Assembly (NCBI GenBank): GCA_910574455.1
Contig: CAJSYZ010000009.1
Location: 1,746,031-1,805,039 of the forward strand
Length of the DNA: 59,009 nucleotides
Direction: 5' to 3'
Source: Trichaptum fuscoviolaceum
Taxonomy: Eukaryota; Basidiomycota; Agaricomycetes; Hymenochaetales; Trichaptaceae
In this document: positions 21,201-31,333 of the stretch, in pieces
Numbering within the stretch: the first letter of the stretch is position 1
How the letters are laid out: the number at the start of each line of letters is the position of its first letter
Program-made: the position numbers and the translations under genes
The notes under the pieces: generated by a model
The model's database searches: none
The model's input: the letters and a program-made list of their open reading frames with translations, nothing else
What the model was told of the DNA's origin: nothing

Positions 21201-22890
21201 ACAGACAATGACTCCCAGTTGAGGCAGAACAACACAACCTATGTCGTTCAAGTCGTGATCATTCACTACGGTGATATAATGACCAGCGAACTGATTGGAA
21301 TCGACATTGATGTTGTCCAAACCTCTTTGCTTCGACTTCGTAGGAATCTCCCCGTTATCCAATTCGGTATGAACTTGTCCCAATGCTTGTCCACGTCCAG
21401 AGTGATTTGACCCGATCGTCTGCATCCTTCGTACATCGTCCACCAAGTTAACCATCCTTGATGGCTGTCTATCGACAGTTTTGGAGATAGTTTCTGCAGA
21501 AATATCTTCTGTAACCATCTCCCCGTCCACTATGGATGTTTCTTTGCTACATCCAACGGTCTCTCCTTCCCGTAAGTCTTCAGATATGCCCGTGTTTACA
21601 GACTTCGAGATGCCATGCAGCTCTTTATCAAATAATAAGCATATATATCAGAATATCGTTTTAAACCAAGAATACTACTCAATAACTCACTAGAGCTTCC
21701 ACTTGTTCCTTCGCCACGATCTTCCATGAATGCTAACCTTTCAGACCTTTCCTTTTCTTTTTTAGTTTGCTCTATCGCATCTTGAATCATTGCGTATTCT
21801 TGATCCTCGACTTCCCGCATGAGCACGTCCACATCCCCATTATTAGCATCGTCATAAAATAAGGCTTTGCTGTCTACAACCCAGTTAGCAACATTAAAGC
21901 ACTTCATCTACTTAACCAACTTCGCACCTTTTGTATTTTCCTTTTCTTTTCCCTTCGCCTTCTCAGATTTACAATTGGACTGTGACTCAGTAGAACGACC
22001 CAATGCACAAGATACATCTATGGCATCTGCTGCAGCTGCCCATACTTCATCATTTTCATCCCCATTCCAGTATTTATCACTGCCTAGACAATTTGTTAGA
22101 ACTTGCCATCAATAGTAGCCGTTCAACATACCTAGACTTAGACACATACTGACATCATCACAATGTACATCGACATCCATTTTGTCCGTGCTCTGGCCAG
22201 TAGGAATCAACTCGACATCAGGGAGATGCGCCTTATTGGATCCTTCTATACTGTCGCAGCCGGAACAATCATTCGCGACATCGCTGAAATTCTCTTTATC
22301 GGAATGTCCATCCAAGCGTTCCTTATTTCCACTATCCGATACCAGCTCCCATTCCAGTTCCTGAAAGCCAAACTCACTAGCTGTTATCGTCGAATCAAAG
22401 GTGAAGTCGTGTTCTGCTACTATCCGTCCTAAACCATCCACTTCTGCTACTTGCTTGTCTTTGGGAAGATCCTCCACAGATGTCGGGTTTAGCGGTATTC
22501 CCGTTCCAAGAAACACCCTATTGCATTGCGCCATATGTTCAAAAACGAACAGCGGATGCACACGTGCATACTTGCATCCGACAACTTGGCACCAGAACAA
22601 ACCGTCGTCTTGTCTTATGAGGGTAATCCGCTTCCCCATGCCTAACACAATCAGTGCAAAATTGCAATGATAAGCTATATCTACTTACCTTCGACTTTTC
22701 TTTGAATTTTGTCCGTATGCGCCACTAAATCATGCGTCTCCACTGATTTAGTGTCTCTCAACAACGCAGAACAACCGGCCACCATACACGGCTCCCGGTG
22801 TCCCGGATGCTTATTAGAAATATGTTCGTCGAGCTTAGTCCGAACTCGAACGCTAAACTTGCAGTCACGGTAGCTGCATGAAAAAACCAT
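15286..22890 (-). CDS. C2H2/OrsD - tyrosine-recombinase-like - RecQ helicase giant protein
   Basis: About 14 exons, ~2,250 residues. Exons read with confidence: 22890-22689, 22641-22132, 22083-21928, 21873-21691, 21622-20500, 20434-19981, 19919-19432, ~19370-18481, 18419-~17640, ~17600-17061, 17003-~16608, ~16550-16243, ~16205-16055, ~15995-15286. N-terminus: fingers C5/C10/H23/H28, C35/C40/H53/H58 and C85/C90/H103/C107. Near residue 480 is an OrsD-like zinc region (VIVCQTH...HVKNC; FHCVFCGYVGQSQSRIKSH). Residues ~1,100-1,300 look like a tyrosine recombinase: box I RGAELVAL, box II VDLRQITKFLL then MGHRTRTANRHYAI. A RecQ-type helicase follows: VMPVGSGKT (Walker A), FLDEAHQ (DEAH), GLTGTM, IVATLAMSLGIDYPHVRHIVHYGLP, YLQECGRGGRDG (motif VI); then CEVCEK and GCCYKCGLPY. 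This resembles fungal telomere-linked helicases. A one-base frame slip at 20190-20205 has no obvious intron; the joins near 19400 and 17620 need small introns (61 and 48 nt). Confidence 0.75.
16065..16480 (-). repeat. internal duplication inside the helicase gene
   Basis: Two ~70 bp copies (about 16065-16135 and 16409-16480) encode near-identical peptides SPVN-(Y/H)-IRTAS-(P/R)-ELSFDF-(G/S)-GD in successive exons of the C-terminal tail, before the final Cys-rich module. This looks like an exon duplication. Confidence 0.7.
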
Positions 22891-23231
22891 GCCTATAAAA
22901 CACCGAACAATTAGATCCACAGACTACACCACCGTACATATTGAACTTACTTAACCTTCAATCAAATGATCTAGTAATCTTCAGATATCTTGAATATTGT
23001 TACTAACTAGTAGTCCCAGAAATTGATCAAGAAAGACCTGCCACAAAGAGAGTGATAAAGTTCAGGATCAATGTTCGAAGATCGTAGTCAGCTTTGTACT
23101 TCTCAGAAAGGCGAATTTTCCCACAGCGCATGGACCACACAATTTTACCAGAAACGAATCTCACTAAAAAATTGATTAGATCAAATTATAATTATACTGC
23201 ATCTATCATAACAACCATGGAAGAAGATCCT
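22891..23231. other. upstream region of the helicase gene
   Basis: AT-rich, no convincing frame; probably the promoter and 5' UTR of the minus-strand helicase gene. Confidence 0.35.
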
Positions 23232-23353
23232 ACCACGACTCATGACAAGCAGGAGCACACATATGTCACACGTCAAGTCGTTTCATATCTCTTCATAATC
23301 GACCACGACAACAAGGACGGCTTCGACCCTCTAAACAGTGGCAACGTAGGATG
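23232..23353 (+). repeat. dispersed repeat family R1, copy 2
   Basis: Matches 2183-2304 in the same orientation: CATGACAAGCAGGAGCAC, then CACACGTCAAGTCG, then GACCACGACAACAAGGACGGC. One frame reads VTRQVVSYLFIIDHDNKDGF, alignable with residues VTRVLIDHN of copy 3. Confidence 0.6.
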
Positions 23354-23391
23354 CAGACAGCAAATATCTTGCAGGCCAGCAGGGTAGAGGG

Positions 23392-24231
23392 CGGGCTACT
23401 AGATTTCAATATACAGATTACCGTCCTACCGCGCAGTACCGCACAGTTCCGCGCAGTTCCGCGCAGTACCGCGGGAGGTACCACTTCACCGTGCAGTTTT
23501 CATAAAGAGATTGATGTTAATAGAGCACCAAATAGAGCAATAAAAATGTCTGATAAATTACAAAACATTAGTGAGACATTATCTTAGCATGTAAATAGTG
23601 CATTTTGTCCTTCGAGTTGGATTCTCAGTAGTGGCTGTAGCTTCACATATAGATTGTCCTCAATTTATACACAATCAATAGCGACTTGGATTGAAAAATG
23701 GAAAGAAATTAGTGGGAAGTGTACTGGAAGAGCATATATACACGGTATGGAACTTTCGAAGTTTACCGCGCAATTTCAGGCACATCCAAGAATAACATGC
23801 TGTTACCGTCGAATTTACTGCGCACTTCCGCGCCATTACCGCTCATTACCGTTAATTTTACCATGCCTTCCGTTCATTCTACCATGATTTCCGCACTATT
23901 TCTTGGAGCTTTACCGCTCTATCATGCAGTTACCATGCAACTACCGCGGACAATTACCGCGCTGTAACAAAGTCTACCGCGCCTACCATACACATTACCG
24001 CACCCCCTTTCAACTTCTTGTTTCTAACTGTATGCCTTTTTTGTCATTTATAACTCCAATAAATTCGGAATATTACTTAAACAATCTGAAATTGCATACG
24101 ACAGTCATGGAGCTGTGCACTTAGTTGTGCGAGAGTACTCGCGGTAATGCTTCGTATCCGCGGTAAATCGATCAATTTACCATTTACCGCGCGCTAAACC
24201 TGTTTGTTGAAATCTGTAGGCCCCTCTCCCC
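23392..24231. mobile_element. TACCGCG-rich TIR element (MITE-like), ~840 bp
   Basis: The left end (GGGTAGAGGGCGGGCTACTAG then ATTTCAA) and the reverse complement of the right end (GGGGAGAGGGGCCTACAG then ATTTCAA) form imperfect terminal inverted repeats of about 30 bp. The interior is dominated by variants of TACCGCGCAGT and TTACCGCGC and has no coding capacity. No clear target duplication was found. A truncated second copy is at 51305-51400. Confidence 0.55.
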
Positions 24232-24353
24232 TCATAGTGCCCAAGAGATTTCAAACCTCTGATCAAGGATCACACATTAAACATCCTCTCCATTATATTA
24301 TTGTATCAGGAGAACATTTCAAATAACAAATCGCCATGAATATGCTCGTCTAT

Positions 24354-25716
24354 CTAGGACATCTTCGACATGTCATCAAACCCCTCTATACTAATCTTTC
24401 GCAACATAGGATAACTTCGTAATGCTCCTTCAAAATCTAGTCCCGATGACGAACCGTAACCATACCGAACCTTTAAGCATAACAATGACATTGTCACTGT
24501 CTTTATCGTGGTTGGTAATTGTAACAAAATGTCCTCCACGAAAAATAAAACTGGGATATTCGACTCCACCAAGGGCTCTCGCGGACGGCCAGTTATAACG
24601 AACTGAAATTCCTCCAATACGGGGTAGTCGACGCTCACCGACCTCAATCCTCTCTTCCAACCCTCCACCAACCTCTCTCCGCGTTCTGTACTCATCGGGC
24701 TACTTGTGATACTGAGTCTCGTAACGAACCGAGTCTGAACGGATTTCCTGAAGTCCACAAAAAGCATATCCGTCGTACCCAGAAACGTAACAGCTAGTCT
24801 CCGTATGTTATCCAATACCAGAGGGATTTTGGATCCCAAACCCATTTCAAACCAGCAATACACATCTACGCAAAGCTCGTCGATCTGAGGGAAAACCGAA
24901 AGGAAGTCCATCATATCCTTTACATTTTCGTCCAAAACCATTGTATGACACGTTTTCAGACAAGGCGCACAAGCTCCCTGTCGGAAGGGTGGAATGCTTG
25001 ATTTGTCGAAAATGTTCGTTAAAGCGGGAAGTCTCCATTCAGAATAGAATGGTTGACTGATCAGATGCACCTCCGGCCAAAAATATACCGATCCATAACG
25101 TGTGTAGTCGAACCATATCTGATCTAGAGAAATTAATGCGGATCATACGAGACGTCGTTTTCGTAATCGTGAATCGTGCGTCGCACCACCTCCTTGAGTG
25201 CGCAAACAACGCGACCATAGACGAGTAATTAGCACGCTTTCCTGCCGCGGTCCACCCTGACTCCAAGCTTTCATCAACTACTACTCTTAACCCTTTGCTT
25301 CCACACCTTTCAGAGATTGCGTTTATCACTTCGGGTTGCATCAGATCCGTAAGAGTTATCTGTTCCCAGATAGAACTTGACGCTAACGCTATTTCCCGAA
25401 GTCTTCTACAAACGATCCCCAACCTCATCACCTCCTTCCAGTTCCCATCCGATTCCATAAAAAGCCTGTGAAGGATGTCATCGGGTATGTTGTCCAACAG
25501 TGACCTAGGTTTCTTCGGCGAATGCACTTTGTTCCACATCCTCTCCTTCCTACAATCGCTTATCATCTCCAGACCACTTCCACTTTCAGACCCTTTACAT
25601 TCCACGTCAGCTCGCACTATATCATACAGATTGTTAGTCCCGACATCGACGATTACACTGTTTTCCACACATAGCCTGTTGTCCTTCAATTCGGCATAAA
25701 TATAGCTTGATTTCAT
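24354..25716 (-). pseudogene. F-box protein gene (LRR-like C-terminus), frameshifted
   Basis: F-box proteins are substrate receptors of SCF ubiquitin ligases; the F-box binds Skp1. The F-box is LLDNIPDDILHRLF...VMRLGIVCRRLREIALASSSIWEQITLTD (about 25510-25340). A family-specific block follows (ISERCGSKGLRVVVDES), then a long region of leucine-rich, beta-alpha-like repeats ending near 24354. Two frames (25716-25039 and 25070-24354) abut in the homologous order with a one-base slip near 25060 and no room for an intron. It is therefore either a pseudogene or contains a sequencing error. It belongs to the same family as the genes at 29984, 44191 and 57184. Confidence 0.7.
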
Positions 25717-26194
25717 TCTTTCCGAATACTCGTAAGCCTATCCTCTTATCATCCAGTAATTCAAATCTCACCTTGAAATCTGCTTCAACCGCAGCAGATA
25801 TTGCCCGTAAATAACTTGAAGTGAAGAATACACTCAAAAGTCATGATACTAAATTTGACACAGTGCTCTCTTTACCTTTGTATGGCTCAAACGTTCTCAC
25901 GATGTACGTATAAGAATATATGTATCTATATAACTAATGCGCTACCGCTCCCTCCCGTCCGTTGTCGACAATTTAGAAAGAAAGGCTTCCTCGAAGGATG
26001 CAATAGTGAAACATTGGGCTGACAGGTTCTTGTCGGAGAAGCCGCCCTAGAGCTCGCTGACAAGGTCCTTACACAAGAGCGACTTAGGTTTCCGAGGGCC
26101 CGACGAGTCAAGCCCATCGTCCCCAGGGCACTACCAGCCACAGAAAGACCACTGTGAGGTCTTTATAAACACCAAGAGAGCAGAGGATGGGTGA

Positions 26195-26330
26195 GTTGCT
26201 AAATATTCTCGGTCTTCATCGCTGCTGTCTTGAGGCTCGGAGATGTCCCTGACGTTGTGGTCGATGAGGACACGAGTCACATGACGCGACTTGATGCGTG
26301 ACGTGCGCGTGCTCCCGCTTGTCACAAGTC
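26195..26330 (-). repeat. dispersed repeat family R1, copy 3 (best preserved)
   Basis: Reverse-strand copy of the repeat at 2183 and 23232. On the minus strand: GACTTGTGACAAGCGGGAGC, then GTCACGCATCAAGTCGCGTC, then GACCACAACGTCAGGGAC and GAGCCTCAAGACAGCAG. An open frame spans it (about 26325-26131) with an acidic DSSDED stretch. Nothing else recognised in 25838-26194. Confidence 0.6.
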
Positions 26331-26335
26331 GTGTT

Positions 26336-27138
26336 GCGTCTTCAAAGTCCTTCCAATTCTATTCTATATAGCTATCTATTTCTATATATATATTTCTAAT
26401 TGAGGGTGCATAAAATGGCCCATCTGGAATGAGAGGTAAACAAGGAAGAAAAAAATTACATTCTCCAAAGGCTTGAGTGGTAATGCTGGGCCAACGTAAT
26501 GTGGCTAATTACTTAATAGAGAAAATCTGATATATGTACAAATTAATAACTTAAGAGCATATTACTTATCTCCATGCCTACTTAAACACCGCAACGACGG
26601 GGATTTATGCTGGTAAAAATATGAACACCCACATTACATCACATACCAACAAATTAGATAGCACCGTCAGAACCAGCGGTCCCAATACGAATATGCATTA
26701 AGTCTGATGCTGAACCTACTACAGACGTGGGTAATACTGTCATACAATGCCATCCAATTCCTTTAAATAGTAAAAGAGACAAAAAGAGAAAAAGAAGAAA
26801 CTAAACAGTTGAAGCCTAAAGGATTGTGCGGAGTATCATGTACAAGAAAGTGATAAAGACTCAGAAAGAGAAAACGATTATACATGTAAATTTATGCCAG
26901 AAATTTCGAACGGTCTTGCGGACTACCAAGAATTCTCGATGTTTGGCGTGGTAAAGTGCTGAGCCCGAAAGCGCAGTGCAAACAACATAAATTGAACGCG
27001 ACTCCCACGCGACTTGGACGTCCGTGACCACCATCTCCTTTCCGCCATCCAAAGTAAATCAGTCCTACAATACAGTCAGTATTCTCCCTGCTGTTGTTCT
27101 TATTAGCCCTTCAGACCGACCTTATCCATTCAGACCAA
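26336..27138. other. AT-rich intergenic region, no gene seen
   Basis: No motif-bearing frame. The last ~100 bp is pyrimidine-rich and precedes the ATG of the TPP1-like gene, so it is probably its promoter. Confidence 0.4.
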
Positions 27139-28389
27139 ATGTCTGAGTCAATGAAGGTCCACTGGATTCTCAAGTACTTCTCGGAAATTGCACAAACGCA
27201 TGGAGGGAATCTGCTGAACGTGCCGGAATCCGCAAAGACACAACGTGTTCAAATAACACAGGTACATCCATTTCGGCGTACGTTTCCCGAACAAGAATAT
27301 GACACTCATGAGCTCCATAGTTCCGACACATCCCAGACATGATCACCCTGACCAGGCCATTTGGGCTCTTGTCTCTGACAAGGAGTTTTCTGTCCACGTC
27401 AAATTTACTAACAAAGCCGTCTCACACTACAATTCGTATATACGGTCCCGTTCGATTTAATATTATCTGCTAATTCTGTTACCAGGCCTAGTAATGTCCT
27501 TGCCGATCCCACCTTCCGACTTACGAAAAGGAATCACGCACTCGCTACCCTTGGGCAGTTTAAGCCCTTCTTTGCACACTTACCGCTATCTAATGGTCAA
27601 GGAATTGATTCAGTCAAGCGCTTAGCGCTTGAAGTGAACCTTGTGAGCGTCATCGACTCAGACTCCGAAGGCGTGTTCGGTAATCCGAGAGACCTTGAGA
27701 CGAACGAAGACATGAAAGCTTGGTGTGAGAGTCTCCGAGAAGGGGGCGGAGGAGGGTGAGCATGATGCTATGACTCCGCCGTACTGTTTAGGCATCAACT
27801 AGTTCCACAGGAATGTGCTGAAGGTGGAAAAGGAAGTAGAAAAACATACCTTACAAAGGCGTCGTTCTCGTATACCAGCTGGTCGAGACTTACTGAACGA
27901 TATTGTTTCTCCAAGGCATCCATCAGGGGAGCAACCTTCTCAATCTCCAAGTGAAAGTGACAATGCGGTCATGGAACAAACTACAACCAAACAAGAGCAA
28001 CAGCACGCAAACTCCAAAAGCAAACCGGGAAAGGAGAGCGACATCCTGAAAGAATGGGAAAGATCGTGGCGAGTGAGTAAAGCCTACAGAACTCATTGCT
28101 TTGTTGCTGAAGAATCACATCAGGTCACGGAATTTATATGGCCATATATCATGGACATTCACGAAGAAGTGAAACTCGAGCACATGCAGATACTTCGTGC
28201 GTATTTCCTTCACTCTCTCTTCTATAATTTTACGTTGATATATTATTATATTTAGAGTTTGGTAGAAATAACGAAGGTAGTCGTGAAGAACCGCTAAGGG
28301 ATATAAGCTTATTGGAAGACAGCATTGATGAGCTGGAAAGACAGGAGCAGGCAAGGTACCAGGAGGCGGAAAATAGTGCGGAGCGGTGA
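27139..28389 (+). CDS. TPP1/ACD-like (shelterin subunit-like) protein, 5 exons, 347 aa
   Basis: Exons 27139-27277, 27321-27435, 27486-27755, 27811-28196 and 28256-28389 join in frame to exactly 348 codons including the stop. Introns are 43-59 nt with good GT...AG ends. The N-terminal ~180 residues resemble the OB-fold domain of TPP1/ACD, the shelterin protein that recruits telomerase and binds POT1: SAKTQRVQITQVHPF, then IWALVSDKEFSVHVKF, LGQFKPFFAHLP, LALEVNLVSVIDSDSEGVFGNPRDL, and MKAWCESLREGGGGGNVLK. The remainder is Ser/Gln-rich and charged, with a Glu-rich C-terminal helix (LEDSIDELERQEQARYQEAE) that could be a coiled coil. No break or missing splice site was seen. The family call is from memory of fungal relatives; a role at telomeres is inferred. 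It may belong to a lineage-expanded paralogue set rather than the core shelterin gene. Confidence 0.65.
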
Positions 28390-28529
28390 GGTCTACCGAT
28401 TTGTGGACCACAAGCCAAACCTTACTCTTATGATAAATGAGCATTCTTTCGAAAGTTGCATAACAGTAACTCGCATGTTCTAACAATAATAATGGAACCT
28501 TTATGAACGGAAAAATTGTAGTCATCGAT

Positions 28530-29280
28530 CACGTATCCTCTACGTTCCAAAGTATCGGAAGCCTCCAGTTATGATAGAAACAATCCTGTGTTTCCATTAC
28601 ACAACCATCTACTCCAGTCACTACCAAAGACTGCAATTTACCAAACTCCGCGTCTCCATAAAGCTTTTGTATGGCTTCTTCCGATTCTAGTCCTATGTTG
28701 AAGACAACTTTCCTTCATTCGTTAGAGAGATTGAATAAAACGCGCAAAGCCTGCGCATCTGCATCCACGTCAAGTTTACCCACTCGCGTCCTACAATAGG
28801 GCTCTCCATCATTGATTGCAACATTTAAGCCATGACAACCGCTCACCTAGATATAACCACAATATTCTCCGGGTTCATTTTGTTCGCTAGACAAACGCTT
28901 GACCAAAGGCAAGAACAGCCAAGAAGAACCAATCAGATGCTACGACAAATACCCGGTACTTCCATCATCTCCTTTACTGAATGACTCAGTCTCCAGAATA
29001 TGAGTATAAACAACTCTTGAGGAAGATGACTAAGAAAGTCATTTCCACAGTCATTTGTCTCAGCCACACCATCACTAGGCACCCACAACTGGCTTGAAAC
29101 AGAACATCTATCATTCATATCTATCGATTTAGCTATATTCCACACTGCATTACACTGAAAAGATTCATACCAATTTCCTACAAGCCCTGAGAACACCGAT
29201 GTACAATATTCCTCGTCCCCTAACAACGTCTCATCCGTTATATTTGAGATTCCAGAGTTTCTTTTCTCTTTTGTGCCCAT
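28530..29280 (-). pseudogene. decayed F-box protein gene
   Basis: The upstream frame (29280-28933) ends in a truncated F-box FLSHLPQELFILIFWRLSH followed by GICRSI and a stop. After a disrupted stretch the next ~300 bp on the same strand still align with the family's post-F-box region: CHGLNVAINDG, an in-frame stop, then GKLQSLVVTGVDG and NWRLPILWNVEDT, where intact members have SEWRLPAL. Stops and a deletion show it is not functional. Confidence 0.6.
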
Positions 29281-29983
29281 AGAACAATCTTCAGATTACA
29301 GAAATTTCTATGTTTCTTCCAATCTTCTTCTCAAGGCATCCGAAAACACCTAAGCGTATATAGAAGAGCCAGTATTAGTGAAGAAAGATATAAAACTATA
29401 ATGTGTAATATTTCCCAACTTTCATACCCGTTGTCGTCACAATATCCACAGTAAACCCAAATACTAGTAGTATAAGTAACCTCAAGTCCAAGCAAGCTCA
29501 AATAGTAGTCTTTCGGACCTGTGCGACTACGAGGACACCGGTCGGCTTCCTTTCATTCATATAAAACAACCCTTATAACTATAACCATTGTCACAAATTA
29601 AAATTTGGTACATTCTCGGATGACCGTGCATCCACAGCGTTCGCAAAATTAGTCTCCCAAGCAACCACCATTATAAGAATTTTCCGGCCATAATATTTCC
29701 ATACCCTAATATGGTAACATAGGAGTAAACAAAGTCAAATAGGATAAACAAAGTCAAATAGCATTCCGCAGGTAGAGAATTGCCCACTTTCAGTGCATTT
29801 CTTAGAACATCTAGCGTCTATCTATACTCAGGCCATATACTCAACAGCCACTGCCATCACATAATCAAATGCAAGTTTTCAGTCCGCCATATTAACCTGC
29901 ATCACTAATCTCATCTACACTAAGCAGATTGTCACAGACGCTCGACCGTGGGTTGTATCAGCACCACCTCCCAGGAAGCATCT
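29281..29983. other. intergenic, no gene seen
   Basis: AT-rich upstream region of the F-box gene at 29984. It contains a short direct duplication (ATAAACAAAGTCAAATAG type, about 29725-29762). Confidence 0.4.
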
Positions 29984-31333
29984 ATGAAGGCGACCGAATT
30001 CACAACCGCAATGGTGCACGGAAGCTCTCACTCAACAGGCTGGACAAAGTCTACGGATGCAGTGCGCAGGATTGGGGAAATTCATTCAAAAGCGATTAGT
30101 TATGATCATCATCCGACACAGACTTCTCCTTCCGGGTCTACGTATTCAATTACCGCAGCTACCAATATCAGCCACAATCTACATCCCCAGCTCATGCAAC
30201 CTTTATACACAAACTCCTTCCATATTCTCCACCTCCCACACGAAGTTATTACTACGATAGCCAAACAGCTTATCAACGACCTCAAAGCAATCGTACGATT
30301 TACTAATACATCGAAAAAAATGCGATCAATTCTCCGCCAAGAAAGCCGTCTGTGGACAGGAATCACTTTGACGAACTTTACGGATGTTCACGTCATTAAC
30401 GAAATGGCATATCGCTGCGGACGACATGGGTTCAAAGCAAATATAATAATCGACAAGCGCATAGAACAGACAGATATACGGGAGGAAAAGCGACCATCAC
30501 TTTTGACACTCATTGACATTTCCGATTCCTGGAGCAGTGCAAGACTCTTTATCGACTTCATTTTCGACGTATCCATTGTTCAATTCTTATTCGGCCTGAC
30601 CATGAATAATCTCCGCGAGCTTTCGGTCACAAGCTTCCCATCATTCATCAACCTCTACGAGTCATGGAAGCTACCCAAACTGGAGCGATTTACGGACGTC
30701 GGCCATCAGTCTACTTCCCAATTCGACGATTACATCGAAAGTCTTACACTGCCCGATGTCGATCTAGGCAAAAAGACTTTCTTCAAATTTGCATATATAT
30801 TTGCTCATTCTCAACGTCTCACACATCTAAGGCTCAAGATATTCGAATGTCATCATACCAACGAAATCTCAACATACAATAAACCAACATTAAACGCACT
30901 CGAATCATTGGAGATAATTATCAGGGGATCAATCACTTTTGCTTTCGATATGTGCATTCCTTCCGTGCATTGCCCGAGGCTCAAACGACTGACGATTACG
31001 GCATCTGACTCTATGGTAGAGACGGTCAGCGGCACAAGACAAATTGTTAAAAGATGTATTCCTCATTTTGGAGATACATACCCTTTTTTAACAAGCTTTA
31101 CCCTCGTTCGAGAGAGGATACTTGTGTCCTCTTATCCCTTTGAAGCATCGTTGGTTGAACCAGACACTGACACTGAAGAGGATGGCGACAGGGAAGACGA
31201 GAGTCACTGTGAAGAAGAAGGGGAAAGAGACCATTCCAGAGTAATAAACATTCGAAACATTGGACAGTTCTTGAAGCTTCCTATCCCAGACATTCGCCTT
31301 CTCTATAAAACTACAATCATAGACGTCTTTTAG
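29984..31333 (+). CDS. F-box protein with LRR-like repeats, 449 aa
   Basis: Continuous single-exon frame from the ATG at 29984 to TAG at 31331-31333. The F-box is near residues 80-125: ILHLPHEVITTIAKQLIND...FTNTSKKMRSILRQESRLWTGITLTN. It is followed by the family block VINEMAYRCGRHGFKANIIID. The middle 250 residues have leucine-spaced strands (LRELSVTSF, LTHLRLKIF, LESLEIII, LKRLTITASD) typical of F-box/LRR substrate receptors. Residues ~405-430 form a strongly acidic run (DTDTEEDGDREDE...EEEGE). The predicted role is SCF-dependent ubiquitination of an unknown target. The only family member here on the plus strand, and more diverged than those at 44.2 and 57.2 kb. No frameshift seen. Confidence 0.75.
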   Translation: MKATEFTTAMVHGSSHSTGWTKSTDAVRRIGEIHSKAISYDHHPTQTSPSGSTYSITAATNISHNLHPQLMQPLYTNSFHILHLPHEVITTIAKQLINDLKAIVRFTNTSKKMRSILRQESRLWTGITLTNFTDVHVINEMAYRCGRHGFKANIIIDKRIEQTDIREEKRPSLLTLIDISDSWSSARLFIDFIFDVSIVQFLFGLTMNNLRELSVTSFPSFINLYESWKLPKLERFTDVGHQSTSQFDDYIESLTLPDVDLGKKTFFKFAYIFAHSQRLTHLRLKIFECHHTNEISTYNKPTLNALESLEIIIRGSITFAFDMCIPSVHCPRLKRLTITASDSMVETVSGTRQIVKRCIPHFGDTYPFLTSFTLVRERILVSSYPFEASLVEPDTDTEEDGDREDESHCEEEGERDHSRVINIRNIGQFLKLPIPDIRLLYKTTIIDVF

